Source: Gammaproteobacteria bacterium (lineage in GTDB: Bacteria; Pseudomonadota; Gammaproteobacteria; Steroidobacterales; Rariloculaceae). Taken from it: a stretch of DNA of 45,543 nt. The stretch lies in contig DASVDR010000048.1 of the NCBI GenBank assembly GCA_036381015.1, forward strand, positions 1 to 45,543. Direction: 5' to 3'. Shown one piece after another: positions 7,882-15,657 of the stretch (positions are counted from its first letter, which is position 1; each line of letters starts with the position of its first letter). The notes under the pieces are model-generated. The model was given only the letters and a program-made list of their open reading frames with translations, was not told the DNA's origin and searched no databases. The position numbers were made by a program, and so were the translations under genes.

Positions 7882-8658
7882 ATGTCGCCGATCCTGATTT
7901 GCGCCGTCATCGGTCTGCTCGTCGGAGGCTTTCGCGGCCTCGTGATCGGCGCGGTGATCGGCTGGCTGATCAGCTCGGTTACCCGCCACGCGCTGCAGCA
8001 GGGCCTCACCGTCGACCAGGCCCGCTTTCTCGACGCCACGTTCGCCGTGATGGGCGCCCTCAGCAAGGCGGACCGGGTCGTCACGCGCGACGAGATCCGG
8101 GCGGCGGAGAGCCTTTTCGTCCGCCTGCGGCTGTCGCCCGAGCAGCGCGAGGCCGCAAAGGCCGCGTTCAACCGGGGCAAGGCTCCGGGCTTCGACCTCG
8201 ACGCCGAGGTCGCAGGCGTCCGCGCAGCCGCGCGCGGGCGGCCGTACCTGCTCCGACTGTTCCTGCAGGTGCAGTTGATGGCCGTCGCCGCGGACGGCGC
8301 GTTGCATCCGGACGAGCACCGCATGCTCGTGCGCGTCGCCCGCGGCCTCGGCATGACCGAAAGGGACGTCGCGCAGCTCGAGGCGCTGCTCAGGGCCGCC
8401 GCCGGCGGACCGTCCGCGGGCCCCGGCGCGCCGCCGCCTCGGGCGCGGCTCGACGACGCCTATGCGGCGCTCGGCTTGACCCCGAGCGCGAGCGTCGCCG
8501 AGATCAAGCGGGCCTATCGCCGGCTGGTGAGCCAGAACCATCCGGACAAGCTCGCCGGAAGAGGGCTGCCCGAGAGCATGCGCGTACTGGCGGAGGAGAA
8601 GACGCGCGAGATCAACGCGGCGTACGATTTGATCAAGGAGGCGCGCGGCTTCGTCTGA
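7882..8658 (+). CDS. djlA: DjlA-type co-chaperone (TerB plus J domain)
   Basis: 258 residues, close to the 270 of E. coli DjlA. An N-terminal membrane helix rich in Gly and Ile (about residues 3-28, LICAVIGLLVGGFRGLVIGA) anchors it in the inner membrane. A TerB-like helical domain follows (about 45-170, DATFAVMGALSKADRVVTRDEI and AVAADGALHPDEHRML). A C-terminal J domain ends the protein (about 190-258), with the essential HPD in SQNHPDKLAG and DDAYAALGLTPSASVAEIK. It stimulates DnaK ATPase at the cytoplasmic face of the membrane. The start has no strong Shine-Dalgarno. The macrodomain gene follows after 20 bp. Confidence 0.92.
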   Translation: MSPILICAVIGLLVGGFRGLVIGAVIGWLISSVTRHALQQGLTVDQARFLDATFAVMGALSKADRVVTRDEIRAAESLFVRLRLSPEQREAAKAAFNRGKAPGFDLDAEVAGVRAAARGRPYLLRLFLQVQLMAVAADGALHPDEHRMLVRVARGLGMTERDVAQLEALLRAAAGGPSAGPGAPPPRARLDDAYAALGLTPSASVAEIKRAYRRLVSQNHPDKLAGRGLPESMRVLAEEKTREINAAYDLIKEARGFV

Positions 8659-8678
8659 GCCGCGAACGGAGATCGAGA

Positions 8679-9218
8679 ATGGGCGAGCGCTCGATCGAAG
8701 GCGTGAAGGTGGAATGGGTGCGCGGCAACATCGCGGCCCAGCCGGACATGGCGGCGATCGTGAACGCGGCGAATGCGCAGCTGCGCCCCGGCGGCGGCGT
8801 CGCCGGCGCGATTCACCGCGCTGCGGGGCCCGGGCTAGACAAGGAGTGCCGGCCGCTCGCGCCGATCCGCCCCGGCGAGGCCGTGATCACCGGCGCACAC
8901 GCGCTGCCGAACCGCCACGTCATCCATTGCCTCGGCCCCGTGTACGGCCGTGACGAGCCGGCCGACGAGCTGCTCGCGTCGTGCTATCGCAATGCTTTGG
9001 CACTTGCCGAGCAGCACGGGCTCGCGTCGATCGCGTTCCCGGCGATCTCGACCGGCGCATTCGGCTATCCGCTCGAGCCCGCGACGCGGATCGCCCTCGA
9101 GACCGTGCGCGAGAGTCTGCCGCGGCTGCGCAACGTCACTCACATCCGCTTCGTGCTGTTCAGCGAGGAGGATCTGCGCGCGTACGATCGCGCGGCTGAC
9201 GCCGCGTTCCCGAGCTGA
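8679..9218 (+). CDS. Macrodomain protein (O-acetyl-ADP-ribose deacetylase family)
   Basis: 179 residues with the fold of the YmdB/MacroD group, which hydrolyses O-acetyl-ADP-ribose and removes mono-ADP-ribose from proteins. Key segments are IVNAANAQLRPGGGVAGAIHRAAG (catalytic Asn and the Gly-rich loop) and AFPAISTGAFGYPLEPA (ADP-ribose phosphate-binding loop). A Shine-Dalgarno-like GGAG precedes the ATG. It lies 20 bp after djlA and is probably co-transcribed with it. Active-site elements look intact. Confidence 0.93.
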   Translation: MGERSIEGVKVEWVRGNIAAQPDMAAIVNAANAQLRPGGGVAGAIHRAAGPGLDKECRPLAPIRPGEAVITGAHALPNRHVIHCLGPVYGRDEPADELLASCYRNALALAEQHGLASIAFPAISTGAFGYPLEPATRIALETVRESLPRLRNVTHIRFVLFSEEDLRAYDRAADAAFPS

Positions 9219-9264
9219 CGCCGTGCGATCCACGCGAGGCACGGGCACGCGCTCGGGGCGCGGC

Positions 9265-11223
9265 TCAGCGCGGCGCGCCCTTCACGTCGTTGACGGCATC
9301 GGCACGCGTGCCGGTTCGATAGAGCAGCCACGCGATCGCCGCAAGCACGGCGAGCCCGACCCACTGCCCGAGCCGCCACGGTTCCGGTAGGGCGAGGACG
9401 TCGCCGCGCTGACTGAGCACGATCGGCACCGCGATCGCGATGCCCATCAGCGCCTCCCCGGTGATGAGCCCGGCGGAGAACAGTGTGCCCGGCCGATGAA
9501 TCCGGTCGCGCTCCGCGCCGTCGCCCGAGACATCGTGCCGGCGCTCGACGAGCCAGGACAGCAGCCCGCCGAGGAAGATCGGCACCATCAGCTCGAGCGG
9601 CAGGTAGATGCCGATCGCGGCTGCCAGCACCGGCACGCGGAAGCTCGCCCCGCGCGCCTTGAGCACCTCGTCGAGCACGATGACGGCGAGCCCGACACCG
9701 ACTCCGATGGCGATCATGACCCAGGGCAACTCCCCGCCGAACAGGCCGTTCGCCACCGACGCCATCAGCGTGGCCTGCGGTGCGGCGAGCGAGTTCGGCT
9801 TCTCCGGCGTCGGCGGGCCGATGCCGTATGCCGCATCCAGCAGATTCAGCATCGGCGCCATGATGAACGCGCAGGAGAGCGCACCGATGCCGAGCATCAG
9901 CTGTTGCTTCCACGGCGTCGCGCCGACGAGGTAGCCCGCCTTGAGATCCTGGAGGTTGTCGCCGCCGACCGCCGCCGCGCAGCACACGACGGCGCCGATC
10001 ATGATCGCCGCGACGGCGCCGATCGACGAGTCGCGCCCGAGCAGGAGCACGAGCACGAGCGATGCGAAGAGTATCGTCGCGATCGTGATGCCGGAAACCG
10101 GATTGTTCGACGAGCCGACGAGGCCGGCCAGATACGCCGACACCGACACGAAGAGGAAGCCTGCGAGGATCATGATCACCGTCATCGGGAGGCTCACCGT
10201 CCACTGTCCGACGATCGCCTGGTAGAGCCCGCCGAGCGGCAGCACGAACAGCACGAGCGCCACGAGCATCCACTTCATCGGCAAGTCGCGCTCCGTCGCC
10301 GCGATAGAGTGCGCCGCGCCCCTGCGCGCCGCAGCGAGCCCGCTTTTGATGCCGGATACCAGCGACTTGCGCAGCGATATCAGCGTCCACACGCCGCCGA
10401 TCAGCATTGCGCCGACGCCGAGATAGCGGATCTTCGCGCTCCAGATCGCGAACGCCGCGTCGGTGGCGGTTTGCCCGGCGATCTGGGCAGCGAGGGCCGG
10501 ATCGGTGTCGAGAAAGAACGCGTTGAAGAGGGGAATCGCGACGTGCCATGACAGGATCGAGCCCGACACCACGACGATGCCGACGTTGATGCCGACGATG
10601 TAGCCGACGCCGAGCAGCGCGGGCGACAGGTTCGTGCCGAGGTAGGCGATGCCGCGGCCACCGGCAAAGTAGCTCGACAAAGCCCAGCTGTCGGGAATCA
10701 TCCGCAGGCCGCTCGCCGCGCCCAGCTTGACGACCGCTCCGATCGCGCCTGCCAGCGCGAGAATGCGCAGCCCCGGCCCGGGATTGTCACCCGCCCTCAG
10801 CACCTCGGCCGCGGCCTTGCCTTCCGGAAACGGCAACGGATTCTCGACGATCATCGTGCGCCGGAGCGGCACGGAGAACAGGACTCCGAGCAGACCGCCG
10901 AGCCCTGCGATCGCGAGCACCCATGAATAGCGGAAGTCGTCCCAGTACCCGAGGATCACGAGCGCCGGCATCGTGAAGATGACGCCGGCCGCGATCGACG
11001 AGCCCGCGGACGCCCCCGTCTGCACGATGTTGTTCTCGAGTATGGTGCCGCCGCCGAGCACCCGGAGCACGCCCATCGAGACGACCGCGGCCGGTATCGC
11101 GGTGGCGACGGTCAGCCCGGCGAAGAGCCCCAGATACGCGTTCGCGGCGGCCAGGACGACGGCGAGCACGATCGCCAGGATCACGGCGCGCGCCGACATT
11201 TGCCTCATGGCGGTATCGCTCAT
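9265..11223 (-). CDS. OPT-family oligopeptide/metallophore transporter
   Basis: 652 residues from ATG 11223; upstream in-frame codons give no signal-like sequence. It is highly hydrophobic with about 14-16 predicted membrane helices. Family landmarks are NAYLGLFAGLTVATAIPAAV in the first helices, ENNIVQTGASAGSSIAAGVIF, ENPLPFPEGKAAAEVL, NNPVSGITIATI and DNLQDLKAGYLVGATPWKQQ. This is the bacterial OPT type (oligopeptide, proton-coupled); some relatives move iron-siderophore or glutathione derivatives, so the substrate is open. It is downstream of the cupin and ECF41 sigma genes on the same strand with a 138-bp gap, so it may or may not belong to that operon. Confidence 0.93.
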   Translation of the reverse strand: MSDTAMRQMSARAVILAIVLAVVLAAANAYLGLFAGLTVATAIPAAVVSMGVLRVLGGGTILENNIVQTGASAGSSIAAGVIFTMPALVILGYWDDFRYSWVLAIAGLGGLLGVLFSVPLRRTMIVENPLPFPEGKAAAEVLRAGDNPGPGLRILALAGAIGAVVKLGAASGLRMIPDSWALSSYFAGGRGIAYLGTNLSPALLGVGYIVGINVGIVVVSGSILSWHVAIPLFNAFFLDTDPALAAQIAGQTATDAAFAIWSAKIRYLGVGAMLIGGVWTLISLRKSLVSGIKSGLAAARRGAAHSIAATERDLPMKWMLVALVLFVLPLGGLYQAIVGQWTVSLPMTVIMILAGFLFVSVSAYLAGLVGSSNNPVSGITIATILFASLVLVLLLGRDSSIGAVAAIMIGAVVCCAAAVGGDNLQDLKAGYLVGATPWKQQLMLGIGALSCAFIMAPMLNLLDAAYGIGPPTPEKPNSLAAPQATLMASVANGLFGGELPWVMIAIGVGVGLAVIVLDEVLKARGASFRVPVLAAAIGIYLPLELMVPIFLGGLLSWLVERRHDVSGDGAERDRIHRPGTLFSAGLITGEALMGIAIAVPIVLSQRGDVLALPEPWRLGQWVGLAVLAAIAWLLYRTGTRADAVNDVKGAPR

Positions 11224-11361
11224 CGATGGTCCCCGATTGTTGTTCTGCTTCGCCCACCGGGAGAGCGACCGCGGCGAGGCAGCCGGCAACGAGTTTGGCG
11301 AAGGCGGGGACCCTTTGTCCAATGTTCGGCCGCGGCGCGCCGGGCGGCCGATGCGGCAGCG

Positions 11362-11835
11362 CTACTGCGCGGGCAGCGTGACCGGCGCGCCCCGGTCCTT
11401 CACGAGAAACACCAATATCTTCGCCGGCGCGGTGTCGCTCGCATTCCGCGAGACGGTGTGAATGTCCGTCGGCGACTCGTAGAAGGTTTGCCCCTCAGTG
11501 AGCGTGACCTCCTCGCCGCCGGCCACTTGCATGACGACCGAGCCCTCCAGAACGTAGACGAAAGTGTTGGCGTTGTGGCGATGAGGGGGCGACGAGACAC
11601 CCGGCGCATATTCGACCGTCAACATCAAGCCCTCCTTACCGTCGATGCCGCCCAAGGGCTTCGTGAGCAGCGGCGTCACCGCGGCCTCGGGCGCCTGCGT
11701 CGACGGGGCGGCCGGGTCCGCCGCGGTTTCGGAGCTCCGGCCCGGCGACTGCGCGTCGGCGCCGGTGGTGAAGAGCAAGCTCGACGCGAGTGCCGCGACG
11801 AGAGCGCCCGAACGATACGATGGCAGCGGTGACAT
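11362..11835 (-). CDS. Secreted cupin-domain protein
   Basis: 157 residues from ATG 11835, preceded by GAGGAGGAGC, a strong Shine-Dalgarno. It has a signal peptide (ALVAALASSLLFTTGADAQS) and a linker rich in Ala, Pro and Ser, then one cupin barrel. Metal-binding residues are in PPHRHNANTFVYVLEGSVVM (HxH and a Glu) and in PTDIHTVSRNAS. It could be a small dioxygenase, an isomerase or a non-enzymatic binding protein; this cannot be decided from sequence. It sits 43 bp downstream of the ECF41 sigma gene on the same strand, so it is probably transcribed from the sigma factor's own promoter and is part of its regulon. Confidence 0.85.
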   Translation of the reverse strand: MSPLPSYRSGALVAALASSLLFTTGADAQSPGRSSETAADPAAPSTQAPEAAVTPLLTKPLGGIDGKEGLMLTVEYAPGVSSPPHRHNANTFVYVLEGSVVMQVAGGEEVTLTEGQTFYESPTDIHTVSRNASDTAPAKILVFLVKDRGAPVTLPAQ

Positions 11836-11878
11836 GATGCTCCTCCTCGTCCGATGGGTCTCGCTGCGCCGCCGCAAG

Positions 11879-12772
11879 TCATGCGAGCGACGACAGCGCC
11901 GAGAGCGTGACGAAAGACTTCAGCTTGTCGGGATTCGCGATCGTGTAATAGGTATGGATGCGCTCGCCGTCGGTCTCGATCGTCGACACCGAGTGCAACC
12001 GGCCGTCCAGCAGCAGCGCGAGGGCGGGCTCTCCGTTGACGCGGACGATTCGGCGGGTGGTATTCCGCGCGCCGCGGCGCCGCGCCACGGCGAACCACAG
12101 CCACGAGATGCGCTCGGCGCCTTGCACCGGTCGTATCAGGGCCACGGCCTTGCCTCCGCCGTCGGAGATCATCCTCGCATCGGGCGCCAGCACGTTCATG
12201 ATCGCCTCGCGGTTGCCGCTGTTCGCGGCGGCGATGAACCTCTCGAGCATGCGGATGCGCGTCTCGTCGTCGACGACGAAGCGCCGGCGCCGCGCGGTGA
12301 TCCGCTCGCGGGCGCGCCGCACCATTTGCCGGCATGCCGCTTCCGACTTGCCGAGCACCTCGGCGATGTCGGCGTAGTCCTCGTCGAGGATGTCGTGCAG
12401 CACGAATGCCGCGCGCTCCTGCTCCGATAACGCTTCGAGCATCACGAGGAACGCAATCGAGACATCGCTTTCGAGCTCGGCTGCCTCCTCCGGCGAGCGC
12501 TCGTCGGCTTCGGAAAGCGGCTCCGGAAGCCACGGGCCGAAGTAGGCCTCGCGCTCGACGCGCGCGTGGCGCAAGCGGTCGATCGACAGCCGGGTGACGA
12601 CGGTGGTGAGCCACGCGTGCGGGGACCTCACCTCGGCGGTGTCGCTCGAGCGCCAGCGCAGATACGCATCCTGCAGGACGTCCTCGGCGTCGGCCTTGCT
12701 GCTCAGCATACGATAGGCGAGACCGAACAGCCGCGCGCGCTCGTCAGCGAAGATCCGGGTTCGTTCGTCCAC
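11879..12772 (-). CDS. ECF41-group RNA polymerase sigma factor with SnoaL-like C-terminal domain
   Basis: 297 residues from the GTG at 12772. Region 2 is LFGLAYRMLSSKADAEDVLQDAYLRW. The linker carries the diagnostic WLPEPL. Region 4 is LSEQERAAFVLHDILDEDYADIAEVLGKSEAACRQMVRRAR. The fused SnoaL-like regulatory domain has ISDGGGKA and the C-terminal NPDKL. All three ECF41 signature motifs are present. The start is set by the promoter (-35 12823-12817, -10 12800-12797) and by AAGGAG at 12784-12779, 6 nt before GTG. The upstream in-frame GTG at 12793 would lie before the transcript begins. The usual ECF41 partner, a carboxymuconolactone decarboxylase gene, is divergent. The C-terminal domain is expected to act as an internal regulator. 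Confidence 0.95.
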   Translation of the reverse strand: MDERTRIFADERARLFGLAYRMLSSKADAEDVLQDAYLRWRSSDTAEVRSPHAWLTTVVTRLSIDRLRHARVEREAYFGPWLPEPLSEADERSPEEAAELESDVSIAFLVMLEALSEQERAAFVLHDILDEDYADIAEVLGKSEAACRQMVRRARERITARRRRFVVDDETRIRMLERFIAAANSGNREAIMNVLAPDARMISDGGGKAVALIRPVQGAERISWLWFAVARRRGARNTTRRIVRVNGEPALALLLDGRLHSVSTIETDGERIHTYYTIANPDKLKSFVTLSALSSLA

Positions 12773-12796
12773 TCTCGTCTCCTTGTCCCCCACGAA

Positions 12797-12823
12797 GACG
12801 GATCATCCGCTCCGTTTGTGACA
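12797..12823 (-). promoter_or_regulatory. ECF41 autoregulatory promoter of the sigma gene
   Basis: On the minus strand: TGTCACA (12823-12817), 16-bp spacer, CGTC (12800-12797). This is an exact match to the ECF41 target motif TGTCACA-N16-CGTC known from the literature. Transcription should start near 12790, leaving a leader of about 18 nt that contains the Shine-Dalgarno. Confidence 0.85.
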
Positions 12824-12964
12824 CCCGTGGGCTCGCGCGACAAAGCGTCGGGAATTAGAGGCGAGGGCGAGCTCGAAGTTCGAAGCACGAGGCTCGTGTT
12901 TCGGAGGCTGCTGCCGGCTCGAACGCGCCGCCGGTCGGGCGCCGGGCCGTCCGCCGCGGCGCGC

Positions 12965-12991
12965 TGTCACGGAAAGGGCAACAGACGCGTC
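12965..12991 (+). promoter_or_regulatory. ECF41-dependent promoter of the carboxymuconolactone decarboxylase gene
   Basis: TGTCACG (12965-12971), 16-bp spacer, CGTC (12988-12991). One mismatch in the -35 from the ECF41 consensus, with the same exact spacer as the sigma gene promoter. Transcription would begin near 12998, about 60 nt before the ATG at 13059. Confidence 0.85.
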
Positions 12992-13058
12992 TTGCGAATT
13001 GAAGGCTCGCCGGATCTCCGGCAGCGCAATCGTGAACCTTCTTATATGGAGCCAGGAC

Positions 13059-13517
13059 ATGAAAGCACGCCTCGACTTGCAGAGCGCATCGCCCGCCGCG
13101 ATCAAGACCATGACCGATATCGAAGCTTATCTTCGGAAATGCGGCTTGGAGCATTCCCTCCTTCATCTGATCAAGATGCGGGCGTCACAGATCAACGGCT
13201 GCGCCTACTGCCTCGACATGCATTCCAAGGACGCGCGCGCCGAAGGCGAGACGGAGCAGCGGCTCTACGCGCTCGATGCCTGGCGTGAGACGCCGTTCTA
13301 CTCGGAGCGCGAGCGCGCGGCGCTCGCGTGGACCGAGGCGCTGACGCTGATCGCAGAGACGCATGCTCCCGACGACGTGTACGAAGCGGCGCGGGCACAG
13401 TTCTCCGAGCGAGAGCTCATGGATCTGACGCTCGCGATCGTTGCGATCAACGGCTGGAACCGGCTGGCCATCGGCTTCCGCGCGGTGCCGGGTACTTATC
13501 AGCCGCCGCCGCGGTGA
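13059..13517 (+). CDS. AhpD-like/carboxymuconolactone decarboxylase family protein
   Basis: 152 residues from ATG 13059, with GGAG 7 bp upstream; a longer TTG-started frame is unlikely. The redox motif NGCAYCLDMHSKDAR (CxxC followed by His) is that of AhpD-like alkylhydroperoxidases, which relay protons and electrons from cysteine pairs. ELMDLTLAIVAINGWNRLAIGF is the second family helix. This is the conserved genomic partner of ECF41 sigma factors. Here it has its own ECF41 promoter and is divergent from the sigma gene. A peroxide or redox role is probable but unproven. Confidence 0.93.
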   Translation: MKARLDLQSASPAAIKTMTDIEAYLRKCGLEHSLLHLIKMRASQINGCAYCLDMHSKDARAEGETEQRLYALDAWRETPFYSERERAALAWTEALTLIAETHAPDDVYEAARAQFSERELMDLTLAIVAINGWNRLAIGFRAVPGTYQPPPR

Positions 13518-13678
13518 GTGCGCCGGGGGCCGCCCCGCGGACAGGTGCCGCGGCTCGCGCGGCCCGCCCGTCATGCGAAATTTGTTTTTCGTTCTCGATT
13601 TCCAATATGTTCGAGTGATTCCGAATCCGGAGACACTCGTAGACGGCACCGCGCCGGCCCTGCGCGGATGCGGTCCGA

Positions 13679-13695
13679 CTGGCATAGGCCTTGCA
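13679..13695 (+). promoter_or_regulatory. Sigma-54 (-24/-12) promoter of the alcohol-oxidation cluster
   Basis: CTGGCATAGGCCTTGCA: the invariant GG (13681-13682) and GC (13693-13694) are separated by exactly 10 bp, and TGGCA and TTGCA both match the sigma-54 consensus. It is 87 bp before the porin start. It would need an enhancer-binding activator; none is encoded in the window. Confidence 0.7.
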
Positions 13696-13782
13696 TCTTT
13701 CGTTGCTGTACCGAGTTCTTCGCGCCGCTTGGGCGCGTGCCCGGGGGATTGCCGTTCCGCCGCTTAACGAGGGGGGCCGCCA

Positions 13783-15030
13783 ATGGCGCCTGTACAGCGG
13801 AAGAAGGGATCAGGGTCTCGGTGCGCAACGGAAGGTGCACTTGCCGCGGCGATTACCGCGATCGGTTTCAGCGGGCCGGCCGCCGGGTTCGACGTGGCGG
13901 CCGGAGATTGGAATCTCACCGTCAGCGGTAACGTCAACGTCCATTACATCCTCGCGGACTGCGAGGAGGAGACCACGCCGGGAGTTGACGGCGGGCTCGC
14001 ATGCCGGGGCAGCGCCGGCGAGGAGCGTACGTCCTCGATCAGCAACGGCCTGTTGCCGGCGGCGCTCGCGATCGGCGCGTCGACGACGCAGGACGATTAC
14101 GACCTGAGCTTTACCTTCGGGCTCTTCCCCGGCATCAGCACGAACGACGGCAGCCCGAACCTGCAGCAAGGAGCGGACCTGCTGAACACGGCGCTCGGGA
14201 CGACCGCGCTCGACATCCGGCAAGTGTTCATGACCTTCGGTAACGACAGGATCGGCACTTTCAAGCTGGGCCGCGATATCGGCCTCTTCGGCGCGGATGC
14301 GATTCTCAACGACATGACGATACCGGGCGTCGGCGGCATTAACGGCAACAACGCGGCACCGGCGAACACGGCGCTCGGCTCGATCGGCTTGGGGTACATC
14401 TACGCGGACTGGATCGGGCAGATCAGCTACACGACCCGTGACTTCAACGGCCTGAGCCTGACTATCGGCATATTCGATCCTCTCGAGCCGATCGTCGAGG
14501 GGGCTCCGACGCCTGAAGGCAGTCCCGGTTTCCAAGGAAAGGTTTCCTATACGCGGGAACCCTTCTATTTCTCCGCGACGTTCATCAGGCAGGAGCACGA
14601 AGGGGCGACGGATGTTGCCGATTTCGACAGCCTGGGCTTCGACGTGGGCGGAAAGGTGACCTTCGGCGACGCCGAGTTTCTCTTGTGGTACTACACCGGC
14701 GAAGGAATAGGGACGACCGCGCTGTTTCTGCTCGGGGATACGGGGGCGGGAGGCGAGCGCGACTCCGACGGATTCCTCGCGCAGCTCACGTACACGCTGG
14801 GCGACACCAAGCTCGGCGTGAATTACGGGCGGAGCGACCTCGATCTCGCCGCGGGCGAGCTGCCGTCGGCCCTCGTCAAGCGGAACGAGAAATTCACCCT
14901 CGGAGCCTATCACTCGCTGACGGCCAACCTCACGCTGCTCGCCGAGCTGACGCGCGTGCAGTCCGAGGCGCATAACGGAGTCGAAAACGAGAGCACGAAT
15001 TTCAATATCGGGGCGTTTTTGTCGTTTTGA
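13783..15030 (+). CDS. Outer-membrane porin, first gene of the XoxF cluster
   Basis: 415 residues preceded by GAGGGGGG. It has a signal-like N-terminus (GALAAAITAIGFSGPAAGF), then repeated amphipathic beta-strands (for example DWNLTVSGNVNVHYIL, GLGYIYADWIGQISY, GLSLTIGIFDP, FYFSATFIRQEHEG) and a C-terminal Phe (FLSF), typical of Gram-negative trimeric porins. Two cysteines early in the barrel are unusual for a porin. It precedes the XoxF-type dehydrogenase genes in the same direction and lies behind a sigma-54 promoter, so it probably admits the alcohol substrate or the lanthanide/PQQ needed by that enzyme (inference). Confidence 0.85.
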   Translation: MAPVQRKKGSGSRCATEGALAAAITAIGFSGPAAGFDVAAGDWNLTVSGNVNVHYILADCEEETTPGVDGGLACRGSAGEERTSSISNGLLPAALAIGASTTQDDYDLSFTFGLFPGISTNDGSPNLQQGADLLNTALGTTALDIRQVFMTFGNDRIGTFKLGRDIGLFGADAILNDMTIPGVGGINGNNAAPANTALGSIGLGYIYADWIGQISYTTRDFNGLSLTIGIFDPLEPIVEGAPTPEGSPGFQGKVSYTREPFYFSATFIRQEHEGATDVADFDSLGFDVGGKVTFGDAEFLLWYYTGEGIGTTALFLLGDTGAGGERDSDGFLAQLTYTLGDTKLGVNYGRSDLDLAAGELPSALVKRNEKFTLGAYHSLTANLTLLAELTRVQSEAHNGVENESTNFNIGAFLSF

Positions 15031-15122
15031 CGATACGCCCGGCGGGACCGCGGCGAAAAGGGGCGCGCCGCGGGGGGCGGCCTGCCGCTTGTGCTTCTGT
15101 TACGCCCCGGGAAGCTGATAAA

Positions 15123-15500
15123 ATGATTATGTCAAAAGCACTCTGCGGGGCGCTGTTTGCGATGCTGCCGAGTCTTGCTTTGGCCAATGACTTTCCCACC
15201 CAGGCCCGAGTGGAGTTCGTGCTCGGCTGCATGAACGAGCAGGGCGGGCAGAGCTACGACACGCTTTATCCCTGCGTCTGCCTGATCGATCGGATCGCCG
15301 CCGCGATGAGCTACGAGGAGTTCGCCGAGGCGCAGGTGTTCGCGCAACTTCGTTCGACCGCGGGCGAGCGGGGCGGCGTATTCCGTGACCCCGAGCAAGC
15401 GCAGGTGCTGACGGAAAAGCTCGAAGCGGCCACGGAGCAGGGCGAAGCCGCTTGCTTCGTGGGCGAGGGGGAGTCGGCGCCGTCGACACAGGGCCCGTAG
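15123..15500 (+). CDS. Small secreted cysteine-containing protein in the XoxF cluster
   Basis: About 125 residues. Starts at ATG 15123 and 15129 are both possible (GGGAAG upstream). The signal peptide is SKALCGALFAMLPSLALAND. The mature part has four cysteines (LGCMNEQ, YPCVCLID, AACFVG), probably two disulfides, and is otherwise helical (EEFAEAQVFAQLR). Similar small secreted proteins are seen beside PQQ alcohol dehydrogenases, but I do not recognise a named family. It lies between the porin and the dehydrogenase and is followed by a strong hairpin. Confidence 0.7.
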   Translation: MIMSKALCGALFAMLPSLALANDFPTQARVEFVLGCMNEQGGQSYDTLYPCVCLIDRIAAAMSYEEFAEAQVFAQLRSTAGERGGVFRDPEQAQVLTEKLEAATEQGEAACFVGEGESAPSTQGP

Positions 15501-15526
15501 GCCGCGTGTCGATGTCCCGCTTCCTT

Positions 15527-15554
15527 GCCGGCACGAGCGAACGAACGTGCCGGC
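15527..15554. terminator. Perfect hairpin between the small protein gene and xoxF
   Basis: GCCGGCACG (15527-15535), a 10-nt loop, CGTGCCGGC (15546-15554): 9 perfect base pairs with no T-tract. It could be a partial terminator or an mRNA stabiliser setting different levels of the upstream genes and xoxF. Confidence 0.45.
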
Positions 15555-15657
15555 TTCGGGTGAGAGCTTTGATTTGTCGTTGAACCTCCCGATGAAGACG
15601 TAAGGATCCGAGAAGCAGAAGCAGACGATCGACAAATATCAGGTTGAGGAGAGGGGC

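Noticed and set aside
12773-12793. ECF41 sigma start at 12793
   Set aside because: It lies only a few bases from the predicted -10, before the expected transcript start, whereas GTG 12772 has a proper Shine-Dalgarno.
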